From NCBI GenBank assembly GCA_028287035.1, contig JAQBQL010000206.1, forward strand, positions 1 through 43,282: a stretch of 43,282 nucleotides of DNA, read 5' to 3'. The notes below the pieces were generated by a model. That model searched no databases and had not been told where the DNA came from. It was given only the letters and a program-made list of their open reading frames with translations. Below, one piece after another: positions 7,646-20,065 of this stretch (position 1 is its first letter; each line of letters opens with the position of its first letter). A program made the translations under genes and the position numbers. The stretch comes from Labilithrix sp. (GTDB lineage: Bacteria > Myxococcota > Polyangia > Polyangiales > Polyangiaceae).

Positions 7646-7663
7646 GCCGCCCGGGTCAGGCGC
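7638..7663. terminator. Inverted repeat spanning two convergent stop codons
   Basis: GCGCCTGA (7638-7645) and TCAGGCGC (7656-7663) are perfect 8-bp arms around a 10-nt loop. Each arm contains the stop codon of one convergent gene (trpF, gshA). It could work as a bidirectional hairpin terminator; there is no T tract, so factor-independent function is doubtful. Confidence 0.4.
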
Positions 7664-9029
7664 CGGTGCCGAGATCGGTGCGCCGCATGATCTCCTGGCG
7701 CATGTCACGCACGTGCTCGATTCCTTCGAGCAGGACGTCCGCCGGGCACTGCCCGTGGCTGACGAGCTCCTCGAGCCGCGTGAGGTGTGCGCGCTCGGTC
7801 TTCCCGGACGGCGACAGGTGCTGGCGCCGCTCGAGGCCGCCGGCGGCGATCGCGAGCAGCTTCTCGGCGACCGGCTGGAGGGTCGCGCCGCGGAAGCGCG
7901 CGCCGAGCGCCTTCTGCCAGACCTCCTTGCGCGTCGCGTTCACCTCGTCGAAGGTCCAGTCGGCGGTCAGCGCCTCGGTCGCGGCGAGCGCCTTGTCGTC
8001 GTAGAAGATGCCCGTCCACAGCGCGGGCAGCGTGCAGGCGAGCTTCGCGCCCTGCGAGTCGGCTCCGCGCACCTCGATCGTGTTCTTGAGGCGGACCTCG
8101 GGGAACACCGTGTTGAGGTGGGTCTTCCAGTCGCCGAGCGTCGGCTTGTGGCCCTGGTAGCCGCTCTTCCAGAAGCTCCGGAACGTCTGTCCCGTGTTGT
8201 TGAACTTCTGCGTCCCGCGCTTGAACATGAACATCGGGATGTCGAGCGCCCACTCGACGTAGTCGACGAACTTGGCGCTCTTCTTCCACATCGTCTGGAC
8301 GAGGCCCGAGCGGTCGTTGTCGACGTCGAGCCACACCTTCGCGCGCATGCTCTTGCCCCCGAACGGCTGGCCCTCGACGAACGGTGAGTTCGCGAAGAGG
8401 GCGGTCGTGAGCGGCGCGAGCTTGAGGGCCACGCGCATCTTGATGATGGCGTCGGCCTCGGAGTGGAAATCGTAGTTCGCCTGCACCGTGGCGGTGCGGA
8501 GCATCATGTCGAGCGCCAGGCTGCCCTTCGTCGGCAGGTACTCGCGCATCACCGGGTAGCGGGGCTTCGGCACCATCACGAAGTCCTCGCGTTTCGCGAA
8601 CGGATGGAACCCGACGCCGAGCCACCGCACGCCCTCGCGCTGCGAGAAGTCCTCGAGCTCGGTCATGTGCCCGCGGAACTCGGCGCAGATCTCGTGGCAC
8701 GTCAGGAGCGGCGCGCCGGAGAGCTCGAACTGGCTGCCCGGCTCGAGCGTGATGCTCGCCCCGTCCTTGAGGAGCGCGAGGAGCGGCGTGCCCTCCCCGT
8801 CGTCCTCGGGCGTCCAGCCCTTCGTCGCGGCGAGCTCCTTCATCAGCGCGAGGACGCCCTTGTCGCCCTCGTACGGGAGCGGGCTTCCATCCTCGTAGAC
8901 GCCGAACTTCTCCATCTCGGCGCCGACGCGGAAGCGCTCGACCGGCTTCTCGGCCTCGTGGAAGAGGGCGAGGAGGTCGTCGTAGGACGTGATGAGCTTG
9001 TCGTTGGGGTCGTTGGTCGAGGCAGTCAC
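7656..9029 (-). CDS. gshA: Glutamate-cysteine ligase (proteobacterial/plant-type GCS2 family)
   Basis: The 457-residue protein belongs to the ATP-dependent ligase family that makes gamma-glutamylcysteine, the first step of glutathione synthesis. Recognisable segments are RFRVGAEMEKFGV near residue 33-45 (metal/glutamate-binding acidic residues), ITLEPGSQFELSGAP at about 93-107, TATVQANYDF near 180, and the late NTIEVRGADSQ segment. The length matches the alpha-proteobacterial and plant ligases rather than the E. coli type. The start is GTG at 9029, with AAGG about 9 nt upstream. The gene lies alone on the minus strand, 166 nt downstream of the VWA operon and convergent with trpF. Glutathione synthetase is not in the window. 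Confidence 0.92.
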   Translation of the reverse strand: MTASTNDPNDKLITSYDDLLALFHEAEKPVERFRVGAEMEKFGVYEDGSPLPYEGDKGVLALMKELAATKGWTPEDDGEGTPLLALLKDGASITLEPGSQFELSGAPLLTCHEICAEFRGHMTELEDFSQREGVRWLGVGFHPFAKREDFVMVPKPRYPVMREYLPTKGSLALDMMLRTATVQANYDFHSEADAIIKMRVALKLAPLTTALFANSPFVEGQPFGGKSMRAKVWLDVDNDRSGLVQTMWKKSAKFVDYVEWALDIPMFMFKRGTQKFNNTGQTFRSFWKSGYQGHKPTLGDWKTHLNTVFPEVRLKNTIEVRGADSQGAKLACTLPALWTGIFYDDKALAATEALTADWTFDEVNATRKEVWQKALGARFRGATLQPVAEKLLAIAAGGLERRQHLSPSGKTERAHLTRLEELVSHGQCPADVLLEGIEHVRDMRQEIMRRTDLGTGA

Positions 9030-9096
9030 GGGGAGCCTTGCAAAGGTCGCGTCAATTCCGGCCCGAGAGAGATGCCCCGCGCCCTAAAGCGGTTGC

Positions 9097-9188
9097 GTTA
9101 TAGCCCCGATCCCCTCGCCTGCCGTGAGGAAAAACGAGAGAGTGGCCGGACGGCCGTCCACGATCGCGGATGTCACGTTGCCGCAACG
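9097..9188 (-). promoter_or_regulatory. Intergenic control region: end of VWA operon and start of gshA
   Basis: Reading leftward from the VWA stop (9196-9198), a small hairpin CGTTG-CCG-CAACG (9176-9188) and the palindrome GGACGGCCGTCC (9148-9159) are followed by a run of five T on the minus strand (about 9130-9134). They may terminate the VWA operon, but the T run is about 14 nt from the palindrome, so this is weak. TATAAC (9102-9097, minus) is a possible -10 for gshA with no convincing -35. Confidence 0.25.
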
Positions 9189-9195
9189 GCCGGGC

Positions 9196-12197
<3,002 letters not shown>

Positions 12198-12201
<4 letters not shown>

Positions 12202-14123
12202 ACCGTGATCCTCCGGTGGTAGGTGACCCACTCGATGGCGGTCAGGAGGATGGCGGCGAGCAGCAGGTAGATCCAGATCTCGCGGCGCACCCCGATCTGG
12301 AACGCCGAGAGCGCGCCCGCCTTCTTGCCGTCGATGACGAGCTCGCGCGCGGGCTCGATGGCGCTCTCCTCGGCGTCGAGCAGGTTGGCGGCGAAGGACC
12401 CCTTCGTCGCCGGGGGCCCGCCGCTCGCCGGCTCGGCGCCCTCGCTGCCGGTCAGCTCGTAGAACCCGGCGCGCTCGCCCAGGTAGACCGCACGCCCCTC
12501 GTGGACGGGCACCGTGACCTCCGCGCCGTCCGGCATCTTCAGCTTGGCCTGGCCGCTCGTCGACACCACGGGGACGCGCCAGACGTCACCCGTGCGGAAG
12601 CTCGAGATGTACTGGGCGTCCTCGTCCGTGAACCAGTTGATGCTGTTGAGGAGCACGAGCGGCCACGCGACGCGGAGCGGCAGATCGCTGTCCCGCGTGT
12701 CGAAGCCCATGGCCACGAACTTCGCGCCGCCGCGCTGCCCGGCGACGAGCAGCGGCCCCTCGGCGCTGGCGCCGACCACCTTGTCGCCGGGCTCGGGCAC
12801 CAGCTTGTGGGCGCGGGCGATGTTGACGTCGTCGAGCGCCGTCCAGCGGACGATCGGGTGCTTGCGATCGATCTTGTCGAACCCCGGGCTCTTCATCTCG
12901 CCCTCGACCTTCACCGGGGAGCCGGGGCCGCGCGGGTCGAGGTAGATGGCGTTCGTGCGCGGCATCGTCGCCGGCGTCGAGCCATCGAAGATGATGACGT
13001 CCTGCTTCGCGCCACTCGGGGCGATCTTCTCGACGTAGTCCCGCGGCGAGACGACCTGCACCTCGAGGTACTCGTCGAGGAGGAGCGCCGCCTCGAGGTA
13101 CGTGTTGCCCGGCGAGACGACGAGCACCTTGGCGCGCCGGCGCTCGGGCAAGAGCGCATAGGCGTGATCGTCGGCGGGGAGCGCGTCCTTGCTGCCGGGG
13201 AGCGGCGCGATCTTCGCCTCGAGTGTCTTGCTGGCGCCGGAGAGGTTCGGGTAGAAGCGCGGCAGGCGCTCGCCGGGCTTGAGGCGCAGCTTCGTGAGGT
13301 CGACGACCGCGCCGTCGCCGAGGAGCGACAGCTCGATGTCCTCCTGCTCGGGCCCGGTGTTCGTCACCTCGAGCATCACCTCGTACCGGCTCTTGTCGAG
13401 CGGGTAGCGGCGAACGGAGAAGGCGGTGATGCCCACGTTCCGCGCCTGCGATCCGATGGGGACGTACGTGAGCTTCACGTCGTCGGGGATGTGCACCTTG
13501 CCGGCGGAGTCGACCGCCTCGCCCAGCCGCCCGTCCGACACCACGACGATCTCCGCGTTCGAGAGGCCGCGCAGCGAGTCGGTGGCGAACCGGAGGGCCC
13601 GCGGAAAGTCGGCGCGCGCGTCGGTCGCCTTGATCGCGTCGAGGGCGCGCTCGAGCTCCGAGGTGTCGCCGCTCATCGGGCCGAGCGGCGTGATCGCCGC
13701 ATCCATCTGCGCCACCAGCATGCGGTCGGAGCCGCCGAGCCCGCGGATGACGCGCTTGATCTCGTCCTTGGCTGCGGCCATGCGGGTCGAGCCGGCATCG
13801 GTCGCCTGCATCGAGGCGCTCGCGTCCACGAGCACGACGAGGTTCTTGCCGCCCTTCGTGACGAGCGCCTCGGCGCGCGGATCGCCGAGCGCGATCGCGA
13901 GCAGCGCGAGGAGCGCGAGCTGCACGAGGAGCGAGAGCAGGCGCTTCAGCCGCGAGAAGAGGCTCGTCGCCTCCTTGTCGCGCAGGATCCGCTCCCAGAG
14001 CTTCGAGAAGGGCACCGCCACGGTGCGCCGCCGCAGCTTGAGGATGTAGAGCGCCGTCGCGAACGCGGCAGCCGCACCGAAGACGGCCGCGACCTGCAAG
14101 GGCGACAGGAAGGCGAAGTTCAA
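12198..14123 (-). CDS. BatA-type membrane protein with VWA domain
   Basis: The 641-residue protein opens with the BatA N-terminal element: a membrane helix (about 8-28, LQVAAVFGAAAAFATALYIL) followed by LKLRRRTVAVPFSKLWERI, and a second helix near 63-82. A VWA domain follows at about 93-270 with the metal-site motif DASASM and VVVSDGR. The rest, about 280-580, is beta-rich and includes a stretch (VLVVSPGNTYLEAAL, DVIIFDGS) like the glutamine amidotransferase-like fold. A transmembrane helix (IWIYLLLAAILLTAIEW) lies just before the C-terminus, so most of the protein faces one side of the membrane. It overlaps DUF58 upstream (14120-14123) and the double-VWA gene downstream by 4 nt each, so the three are probably made in step. 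Confidence 0.87.
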
Positions 14124-15044
14124 CGGAGGAACCCTCCCCGCCGGAACACGCGGAGGATCAGCTCGTCGAACGGGATCCCGACGTCGGCCTGGATGTAGGG
14201 CACCTGCTTCGACGAGCAGAAGCGCTCGATCTCCGCGAGGTACTCGCCGTAGACCTGCTCGAACCGCTCGAGCACACGGGCCGTGACCGTGACCTCGCGC
14301 TCGTCACCCGTCTCGCAGTCGTAGAGGAGCACGTCGCCCGCGAGCTTCGGCTTGCTCTCCGTCTTGTCGACGATGTGCACGACGAACGGATCGAACTTGT
14401 TGTACCGCAGCACGTTGATGCCGCGCTCGAAGCCGTGCGGATCGTAGAGATCGCTGGCGAGCACGACGAGGCCGCGCCGCTTGTTCTGGGCGACGAACGA
14501 CTTGAGCGCGTCCTCGAGGTTCGTCGTCCCGTCCGCCTGGAGGCCGGTGAGGAAGCGGAAGACCTTGAAGATGCGTGCCTTGCCGCGGGTCGCGGGCATG
14601 CGCGAGAGCACCTTGTCGTTGGTCGACACGATGCTCACGCGATCGAGGTTGGCGAGGCCGACGTAGGCGAGCGCCGCCGCCACGCGCTTCGCGTACCGGA
14701 GCTTCGCGCCGTCGCCGAACGCCATCGAGGAAGATGCGTCGACGATGAAGTAGATGGCGAGATCCTCCTCTTCCTCGAAGAGGCGGAGGAGAAGGCGATC
14801 GAAGCGCTGGTAGATGTTCCAGTCGAGGTAGCGAAAATCGTCGCCCGGCTGGTACTCGCGGTGGTCGGCGAACTCGACGCCGGCGCCGGTCTTCTTCGTG
14901 CGTCGCTCGGCGCGCATGCGGCCGGCGAACGCCCGCTTGCTCACGAGCGCGAGGTAATCGAGCTTCCGCTGGAAGTCGTCGTCGAACAGGTCCTCGTCGC
15001 GCGCGGTTTTCGCGGCGCTCTTGCCGGTCCGGCCGAGGACGGCG

Positions 15045-15058
<14 letters not shown>
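14120..15058 (-). CDS. DUF58 protein (VWA-like, MoxR partner)
   Basis: The 312-residue soluble protein carries the DUF58 signature HREYQPGDDFRYLDWN at about 66-81, followed by the VWA-like strand YFIVDASSSM near 104-113 with a DxSxS metal motif and SDLYDPHG further on. The usual N-terminal membrane helices of some DUF58 proteins are absent. Proteins of this family are almost always encoded beside MoxR AAA ATPases and are thought to be their adaptor or substrate. Here the gene start overlaps the MoxR gene end by 14 nt and its end overlaps the BatA-type gene by 4 nt. Confidence 0.92.
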
Positions 15059-16076
<1,018 letters not shown>

Positions 16077-16126
16077 GATGATTCTTCTCTCTCTTCGCTG
16101 TTCGGAGGGGCTGCTCGAGCCCGTCG

Positions 16127-18244
16127 CTAGTCTGCCGAGGGCGGCGCCGGGGCGGCCGAGCCGCCTTCGTCGCGCGGACGAATGAGCTGGAAGTAGCGCT
16201 TCACGTAAAACCGGTAGCCGCCCGGGATCTCGTCCTTGTCGAGCGCCTCTTCCGCGACCGTGTGGTACTCGCGGTAGACGCGCTGGTAGCCGCGCGAGGC
16301 GAAGCCGCGCTCCGCCGCGCCGAGGATGACCTCGCTGCGGCTGCCGCCCTGGCCGGTGTCCTGCCCCTGCTGCTGCGCGTCCTGCACGCCCATCTTCGGG
16401 TTGGTCGCGCCGCCCTGCACGTTGGAATCGTGGCCGTGGCCGTAGCCGGGGCCCTTCTGGCCGCCCTCACCGCCCTGGCCACCTTGACCCTGGCCCTGAC
16501 CCTGGCCCTGGCCCTTCGCGATCATCAGGAGCTTCTCGCCGTTCGGGCCGACGATCCACGTCTCGCCGCCCTTGCCTCCCTGGCCCTGGCCTTGGCCCTG
16601 GCCCTGCCCTTGGCCCTGCCCCTGCCCCTGACCCTGGCCTTGGCCCTGCTGACCCTGACCCTGACCCTGGCCCTGCTGGCCCTGGCCCTGGCCGTTGCCG
16701 GCCTGCTGGCCCTGCCCGTCCTGGCCCTGACCGTCCTGCTGACCCTGGCCCTGCTGGCCCTGACCCTGCTGCTGGCCCTGGCCCTGCTGGCCGCCCTGCC
16801 CCTGCTTGCCCTGCGCGCGCTGCTGGAACTGGCGGAGCCGCGCCATCTGACCCTGACCGCCCTGCGACTGCTGGCGCATCATCTCGCGGAGCTCCTGGAG
16901 CTTCTGGCGGAGCTGCTCCTTCTCCTCCTGGGTCATCTCCTGCTTGGCCATGCGGTTGAGATCCTGGGCGGCGTCGTCCAGGTCCTGCGCCGACGCGCCC
17001 ATGTCCTTCAGGAGATCCTCGGCGGCCTTCTGCAGCTCGCGGTCGAGGCGATCGAGCTCGCGCTGCGTCTTCTGCTGCTGCTCGCTCTCGCGATCGAGCC
17101 GTTCGAGCTCGCGCTCCTTCTTCTTGAGGAGGCTCTTCTCTTCCTCGCTCTGCGCGCCGCCGTCGGGCTGCTTCTGTTTCTGCTTGAGGAGATCCTGCTT
17201 CAGCTCCTCGCGCCGCTGCGCGAGCGACTCGGCGCGCTTCGCCTGGTCCTCGCCGGCCTTCTTCAGCGCGTCGCGCATCTTCTCGAGCTGCGCCTTGTCG
17301 ACGCCCTTGCCCTGCTCGCGGAGCTTCTTCGCGAGGTCGGCCATCGCCTTCTCGGCGGCGCTCAGGTTCTTGTTCTCGAGCGCCTCGCCGGCGGGCTTCG
17401 TGAGCTCGCTCTTCTTCAGCTCCTCGCCCATCCTGCGGAGGGCCTCTTCCATCGCCTTTGCGTCGGCCTCGCGGCCTTGCATCAGCTTGTCCTCGAGCTG
17501 CTGCATGCGCCGGAAGGCGTCGGTGCGGTCGAGTCGCTTGTTCGCGAGATCCTCGATGAGCTGGTTGAACTCCTGCGTCGCGGCCTTTGCCTCGTCGGTC
17601 TGGAGGCGCTGGTCGACCTCGCGGAGGAACTCGCGCATGGCGTCGAGATCGTCGGCGGTCACGTCGACCGCGTCGATGGTGCGCGCGGCGTAGACGGGCA
17701 CGTGCTTGCGGAGCTCGAGGCCGGCGGTCACGCCAAGCGCGAGGAGCAGCGCCGCCGCGACCGGCCACTCGCGAGGGACGACGGCGGGGACGGCGCGACG
17801 CGCATCGACCGCGCTCGCCTTTTCCACGGCATCCTCGATGGCCGCCTCCATGAACGGCGTGCGCTCGGCGGCGGGGAGCTCGCTGAAGGAGAGCGCGCTC
17901 GAGAGCCGGTCGGCGAGGCCGTGGAACCGGTCGAGCGTGACCGCCCCGATGCGCCGCGGGAGCCGGCGCGCGAACGCCAGCGCGGCGACGACGAGGACCT
18001 GGAGCCCGCACGCGGCGAGGAGGAGGCGCGCGCTGCGTTCCCCGAGGTGCCCGGTCTTCCGCAGCACGAGCACGACGATCGCCGCCGCGAGCCCGGCGAC
18101 GAGCGCCTGCAGGCCGGCCGCGATCGCGCGGTTGACGCGAAGCCGCCGCTCGGCGCGCAGCGCCTGCCGTTCGATCGCCGCGATCGCGTTCATCGGTCGC
18201 ACCATCGGTTGGGACGTTCGGCCCGTGACAAAGTTCCCTTGCAC
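16127..18244 (-). CDS. Membrane-anchored coiled-coil protein with Gly-Gln-rich repeats (DUF4175-like)
   Basis: The protein has up to 705 residues. Two hydrophobic helices lie at about 42-62 and 74-92 and another near 163-181, giving a membrane-anchored N-terminal part. Residues about 205-475 form a long, charged, Gln/Glu/Lys/Leu-rich coiled coil. Then come two Gly-Gln tracts (about 477-557 and 575-589) with a non-repetitive island, ETWIVGPNGEKLLMIAKG, between them. A globular-looking tail (about 640-690) ends FYVKRYFQLIRP. The architecture resembles DUF4175-like proteins found upstream of MoxR and VWA genes. It is the first gene of the cluster and may be the membrane scaffold on which MoxR/VWA proteins act; this is inference. 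The start is uncertain: GTG 18244 is the longest, with GAGAGG at a long distance, while ATG at 18205 or 18193 would also keep all domains. Confidence 0.75.
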   Translation of the reverse strand: MQGNFVTGRTSQPMVRPMNAIAAIERQALRAERRLRVNRAIAAGLQALVAGLAAAIVVLVLRKTGHLGERSARLLLAACGLQVLVVAALAFARRLPRRIGAVTLDRFHGLADRLSSALSFSELPAAERTPFMEAAIEDAVEKASAVDARRAVPAVVPREWPVAAALLLALGVTAGLELRKHVPVYAARTIDAVDVTADDLDAMREFLREVDQRLQTDEAKAATQEFNQLIEDLANKRLDRTDAFRRMQQLEDKLMQGREADAKAMEEALRRMGEELKKSELTKPAGEALENKNLSAAEKAMADLAKKLREQGKGVDKAQLEKMRDALKKAGEDQAKRAESLAQRREELKQDLLKQKQKQPDGGAQSEEEKSLLKKKERELERLDRESEQQQKTQRELDRLDRELQKAAEDLLKDMGASAQDLDDAAQDLNRMAKQEMTQEEKEQLRQKLQELREMMRQQSQGGQGQMARLRQFQQRAQGKQGQGGQQGQGQQQGQGQQGQGQQDGQGQDGQGQQAGNGQGQGQQGQGQGQGQQGQGQGQGQGQGQGQGQGQGQGQGGKGGETWIVGPNGEKLLMIAKGQGQGQGQGQGGQGGEGGQKGPGYGHGHDSNVQGGATNPKMGVQDAQQQGQDTGQGGSRSEVILGAAERGFASRGYQRVYREYHTVAEEALDKDEIPGGYRFYVKRYFQLIRPRDEGGSAAPAPPSAD
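16574..16815 (-). repeat. Hexamer-type Gly-Gln coding repeat tract
   Basis: About 240 bp of tandem, slightly varied CCCTGG/CCTTGG units (plus-strand view) encode alternating Gly and Gln. A shorter tract of the same kind lies at about 16480-16520. Because units are multiples of three, slippage would change length without breaking the frame. Confidence 0.85.
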
Positions 18245-18398
18245 GTCGTTTGCGGAGGCCTCTCGCCCGAACGGCGAAGGCGATCCCGCGCTTCCAGCGT
18301 AGCAGCGTCCGCGCGGACGGGGGCGGACCGAACGGCTCGCCGTGGACGCTTACGCGCGAGCCCGCCGATTTCATTCCCCGGGCCCTCGTCGGTCACTC

Positions 18399-18404
18399 TA
18401 GGAT
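18399..18404 (+). promoter_or_regulatory. Candidate -10 element for leaderless Nudix mRNA
   Basis: TAGGAT ends 9 nt before GTG 18414. It lies in the 169-nt gap between the divergent coiled-coil and Nudix genes. No good -35 is visible at 16-18 bp. Confidence 0.4.
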
Positions 18405-18413
18405 GCGGCTCCC

Positions 18414-19049
18414 GTGACGGCTTCGCGCGCGACCCTCCCCGACGCACCCAAGGTCGAGCTCGAGAAGGTTGCCGAGACGCGCGAGGGCGAAGGCGGCTTC
18501 CTCTTCCTCCGGCGCACGTCGCTCCGCACGCGCGGCAGCGACGCGACGTTCCCGTATGACCTCGTGGGCCGCCGGGCGATCGACGCCTCGGTGATGCTCG
18601 CGCACCATCATGAAGCGGGAGAGCATCACGTGTGGCTGCGGAGCTCGCTCCGTCCGCCGATCGGCCTTCGCGGCGACGAGCCCGAGGGCTCGCCGGTCCT
18701 GTGGGAGGCGCCGGCCGGTCTCGTCGAGCCCGGGGAGTCGCCGGTCGAGGCCGCGGCGCGCGAGCTCGCGGAGGAGCTCGGCTTCCACGTCGACCAGGGG
18801 GCGCTCGTGCCGCTCGGCGCGGCCTCGTATCCCGCGCCGGGGTTCGTGGGCGAGCGCCATCACTTCTTCCGCGTCGTCGTCGACCCGCGGGCGCGCAAAG
18901 CCCCCGCCGGCGACGGGTCGCTCGTCGAGGCCGGCGCCGAGGTGATCGCGATCCCGCTCCGCGCCGCGCTGGAGGCCTGCCGACGCGGCGCGCTCCCCGA
19001 CGCGAAGACGGAGCTCGCGCTGCGGCGCCTCGCGGAGGTGCTCACGTGA
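18414..19049 (+). CDS. Nudix hydrolase (ADP-ribose pyrophosphatase-like)
   Basis: The 211-residue protein contains an intact Nudix box from Gly102 to Phe124 (GLVEPGESPVEAAARELAEE, then LGF), with the catalytic REL and AEE residues in place. The preceding WEAPAGLVEPGE context and the length resemble ADP-ribose pyrophosphatases, which cleave ADP-ribose to AMP and ribose 5-phosphate, but the substrate is inferred. The start is GTG at 18414. The stop overlaps the GTG of the NAD kinase gene by 4 nt (19046-19049), and this tight coupling supports a role in NAD or ADP-ribose turnover. The gene is divergent from the MoxR/VWA cluster. Confidence 0.88.
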   Translation: MTASRATLPDAPKVELEKVAETREGEGGFLFLRRTSLRTRGSDATFPYDLVGRRAIDASVMLAHHHEAGEHHVWLRSSLRPPIGLRGDEPEGSPVLWEAPAGLVEPGESPVEAAARELAEELGFHVDQGALVPLGAASYPAPGFVGERHHFFRVVVDPRARKAPAGDGSLVEAGAEVIAIPLRAALEACRRGALPDAKTELALRRLAEVLT

Positions 19050-19939
19050 AGATCGCGGTCCTGCAGAAGCGCACGACGTACCGGAAGTTCGTCGTCGAGG
19101 ATCACGACCCGCTCCTCGCCCGGCTCCTCCGGCGCAAGGACCCGACCGTGGTGCGCCTTCGCTCCTCGCACGAGGCGCACGAGGCGACGGTGCACGAGGT
19201 CGACGAGGCGCTCGCGCGGCTCGGCGCCGAGGTCGTGTTCCGCGGCGGCCCGCGCGGGCGCATCCCGAAGAACGTCGACCTGGCGGTCACGATCGGCGGC
19301 GACGGCACGCTGCTCGCCGCCTCGCACCAGCTCGGCGAGGGCATCCCGCTGCTCGGCATCAACAGCGCGCCCGAGCACTCGATCGGTTTCTTCTGCGGCG
19401 GCAACAAGGGGACGGCCTACGAGACGCTCGCGCGCGCCATGCGCGGGAAGCTGCCCGGCACCGACCTGACGCGCATGCGCGTCGAGCTGAACGGGAAATG
19501 CCTCCACAACCGCGTCCTCAACGAGGCGCTCTTCTGTCACGCCTCCCCGGCAGCGACCACGCGGTACATCCTGCGCGTGTTGCGCGGGGGCGAGAGCGCC
19601 GAGGAAGACCAGCGCTCGAGCGGCCTCTGGATCGGGCCCGCCGCCGGATCGACCGCAGCGCAGCGCAGCGCCGGCGGAAAGGTCCTCCCGCTCCGGTCGA
19701 GCCGCATCCAGTTCGTCGTCCGCGAGCTCTATCAGCCGGTCGGAACGCGCGCCCGCTTCGACACGGGGCTGCTCGGACCGAAGGACCGGCTCACCCTGCG
19801 GAGCAAGATCCGGGACGGCCGCGTCTACATCGACGGGCACCGCCTCGAGTACCCGGTCACCATCGGCGACGTGCTCGTCATGCGGCGGAGCAGCGAGAGC
19901 GTCACCGTCCTCGGGCTCGCCACGAAGCGCCGGACGTGA
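19046..19939 (+). CDS. NAD(+)/NADH kinase, NADK3-like subgroup
   Basis: The 297-residue protein has the NAD kinase ATP site TIGGDGTLL (82-90), the short NE motif at 159-160, and the glycine-rich block AAGSTAAQRSAGG (199-211). The last block, and the phrase LLGINSAP after the GGDGT strand, look more like the plant peroxisomal NADH kinase (NADK3) subgroup than like E. coli NadK, where the corresponding block reads TPTGSTAY. That subgroup prefers NADH, so this enzyme may make NADPH directly; this is inference from motif similarity. GTG 19046 overlaps the Nudix stop, which fixes the start. Another nadK may exist elsewhere in the genome. Confidence 0.88.
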   Translation: MKIAVLQKRTTYRKFVVEDHDPLLARLLRRKDPTVVRLRSSHEAHEATVHEVDEALARLGAEVVFRGGPRGRIPKNVDLAVTIGGDGTLLAASHQLGEGIPLLGINSAPEHSIGFFCGGNKGTAYETLARAMRGKLPGTDLTRMRVELNGKCLHNRVLNEALFCHASPAATTRYILRVLRGGESAEEDQRSSGLWIGPAAGSTAAQRSAGGKVLPLRSSRIQFVVRELYQPVGTRARFDTGLLGPKDRLTLRSKIRDGRVYIDGHRLEYPVTIGDVLVMRRSSESVTVLGLATKRRT

Positions 19940-20065
19940 CGGGGTAACGCAGCGCGTTGCCCGTCGGCGCGCGCACCCGGCTCGTGTCAGCGGTTCATCA
20001 CATCTCGGGGGGCGCGGCGCTCGGGAGTAGACGTGTCCGGCAGCCCCCACTAATCCGAGGGGCTC

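Noticed and set aside
16262..18559. A 765-residue Leu/Ala-rich open frame on the plus strand opposite the coiled-coil gene
   Set aside because: The apparent membrane-like Leu runs are the antisense of Gly-Gln codons. The minus strand has the plausible coiled coil, membrane helices and operon context.
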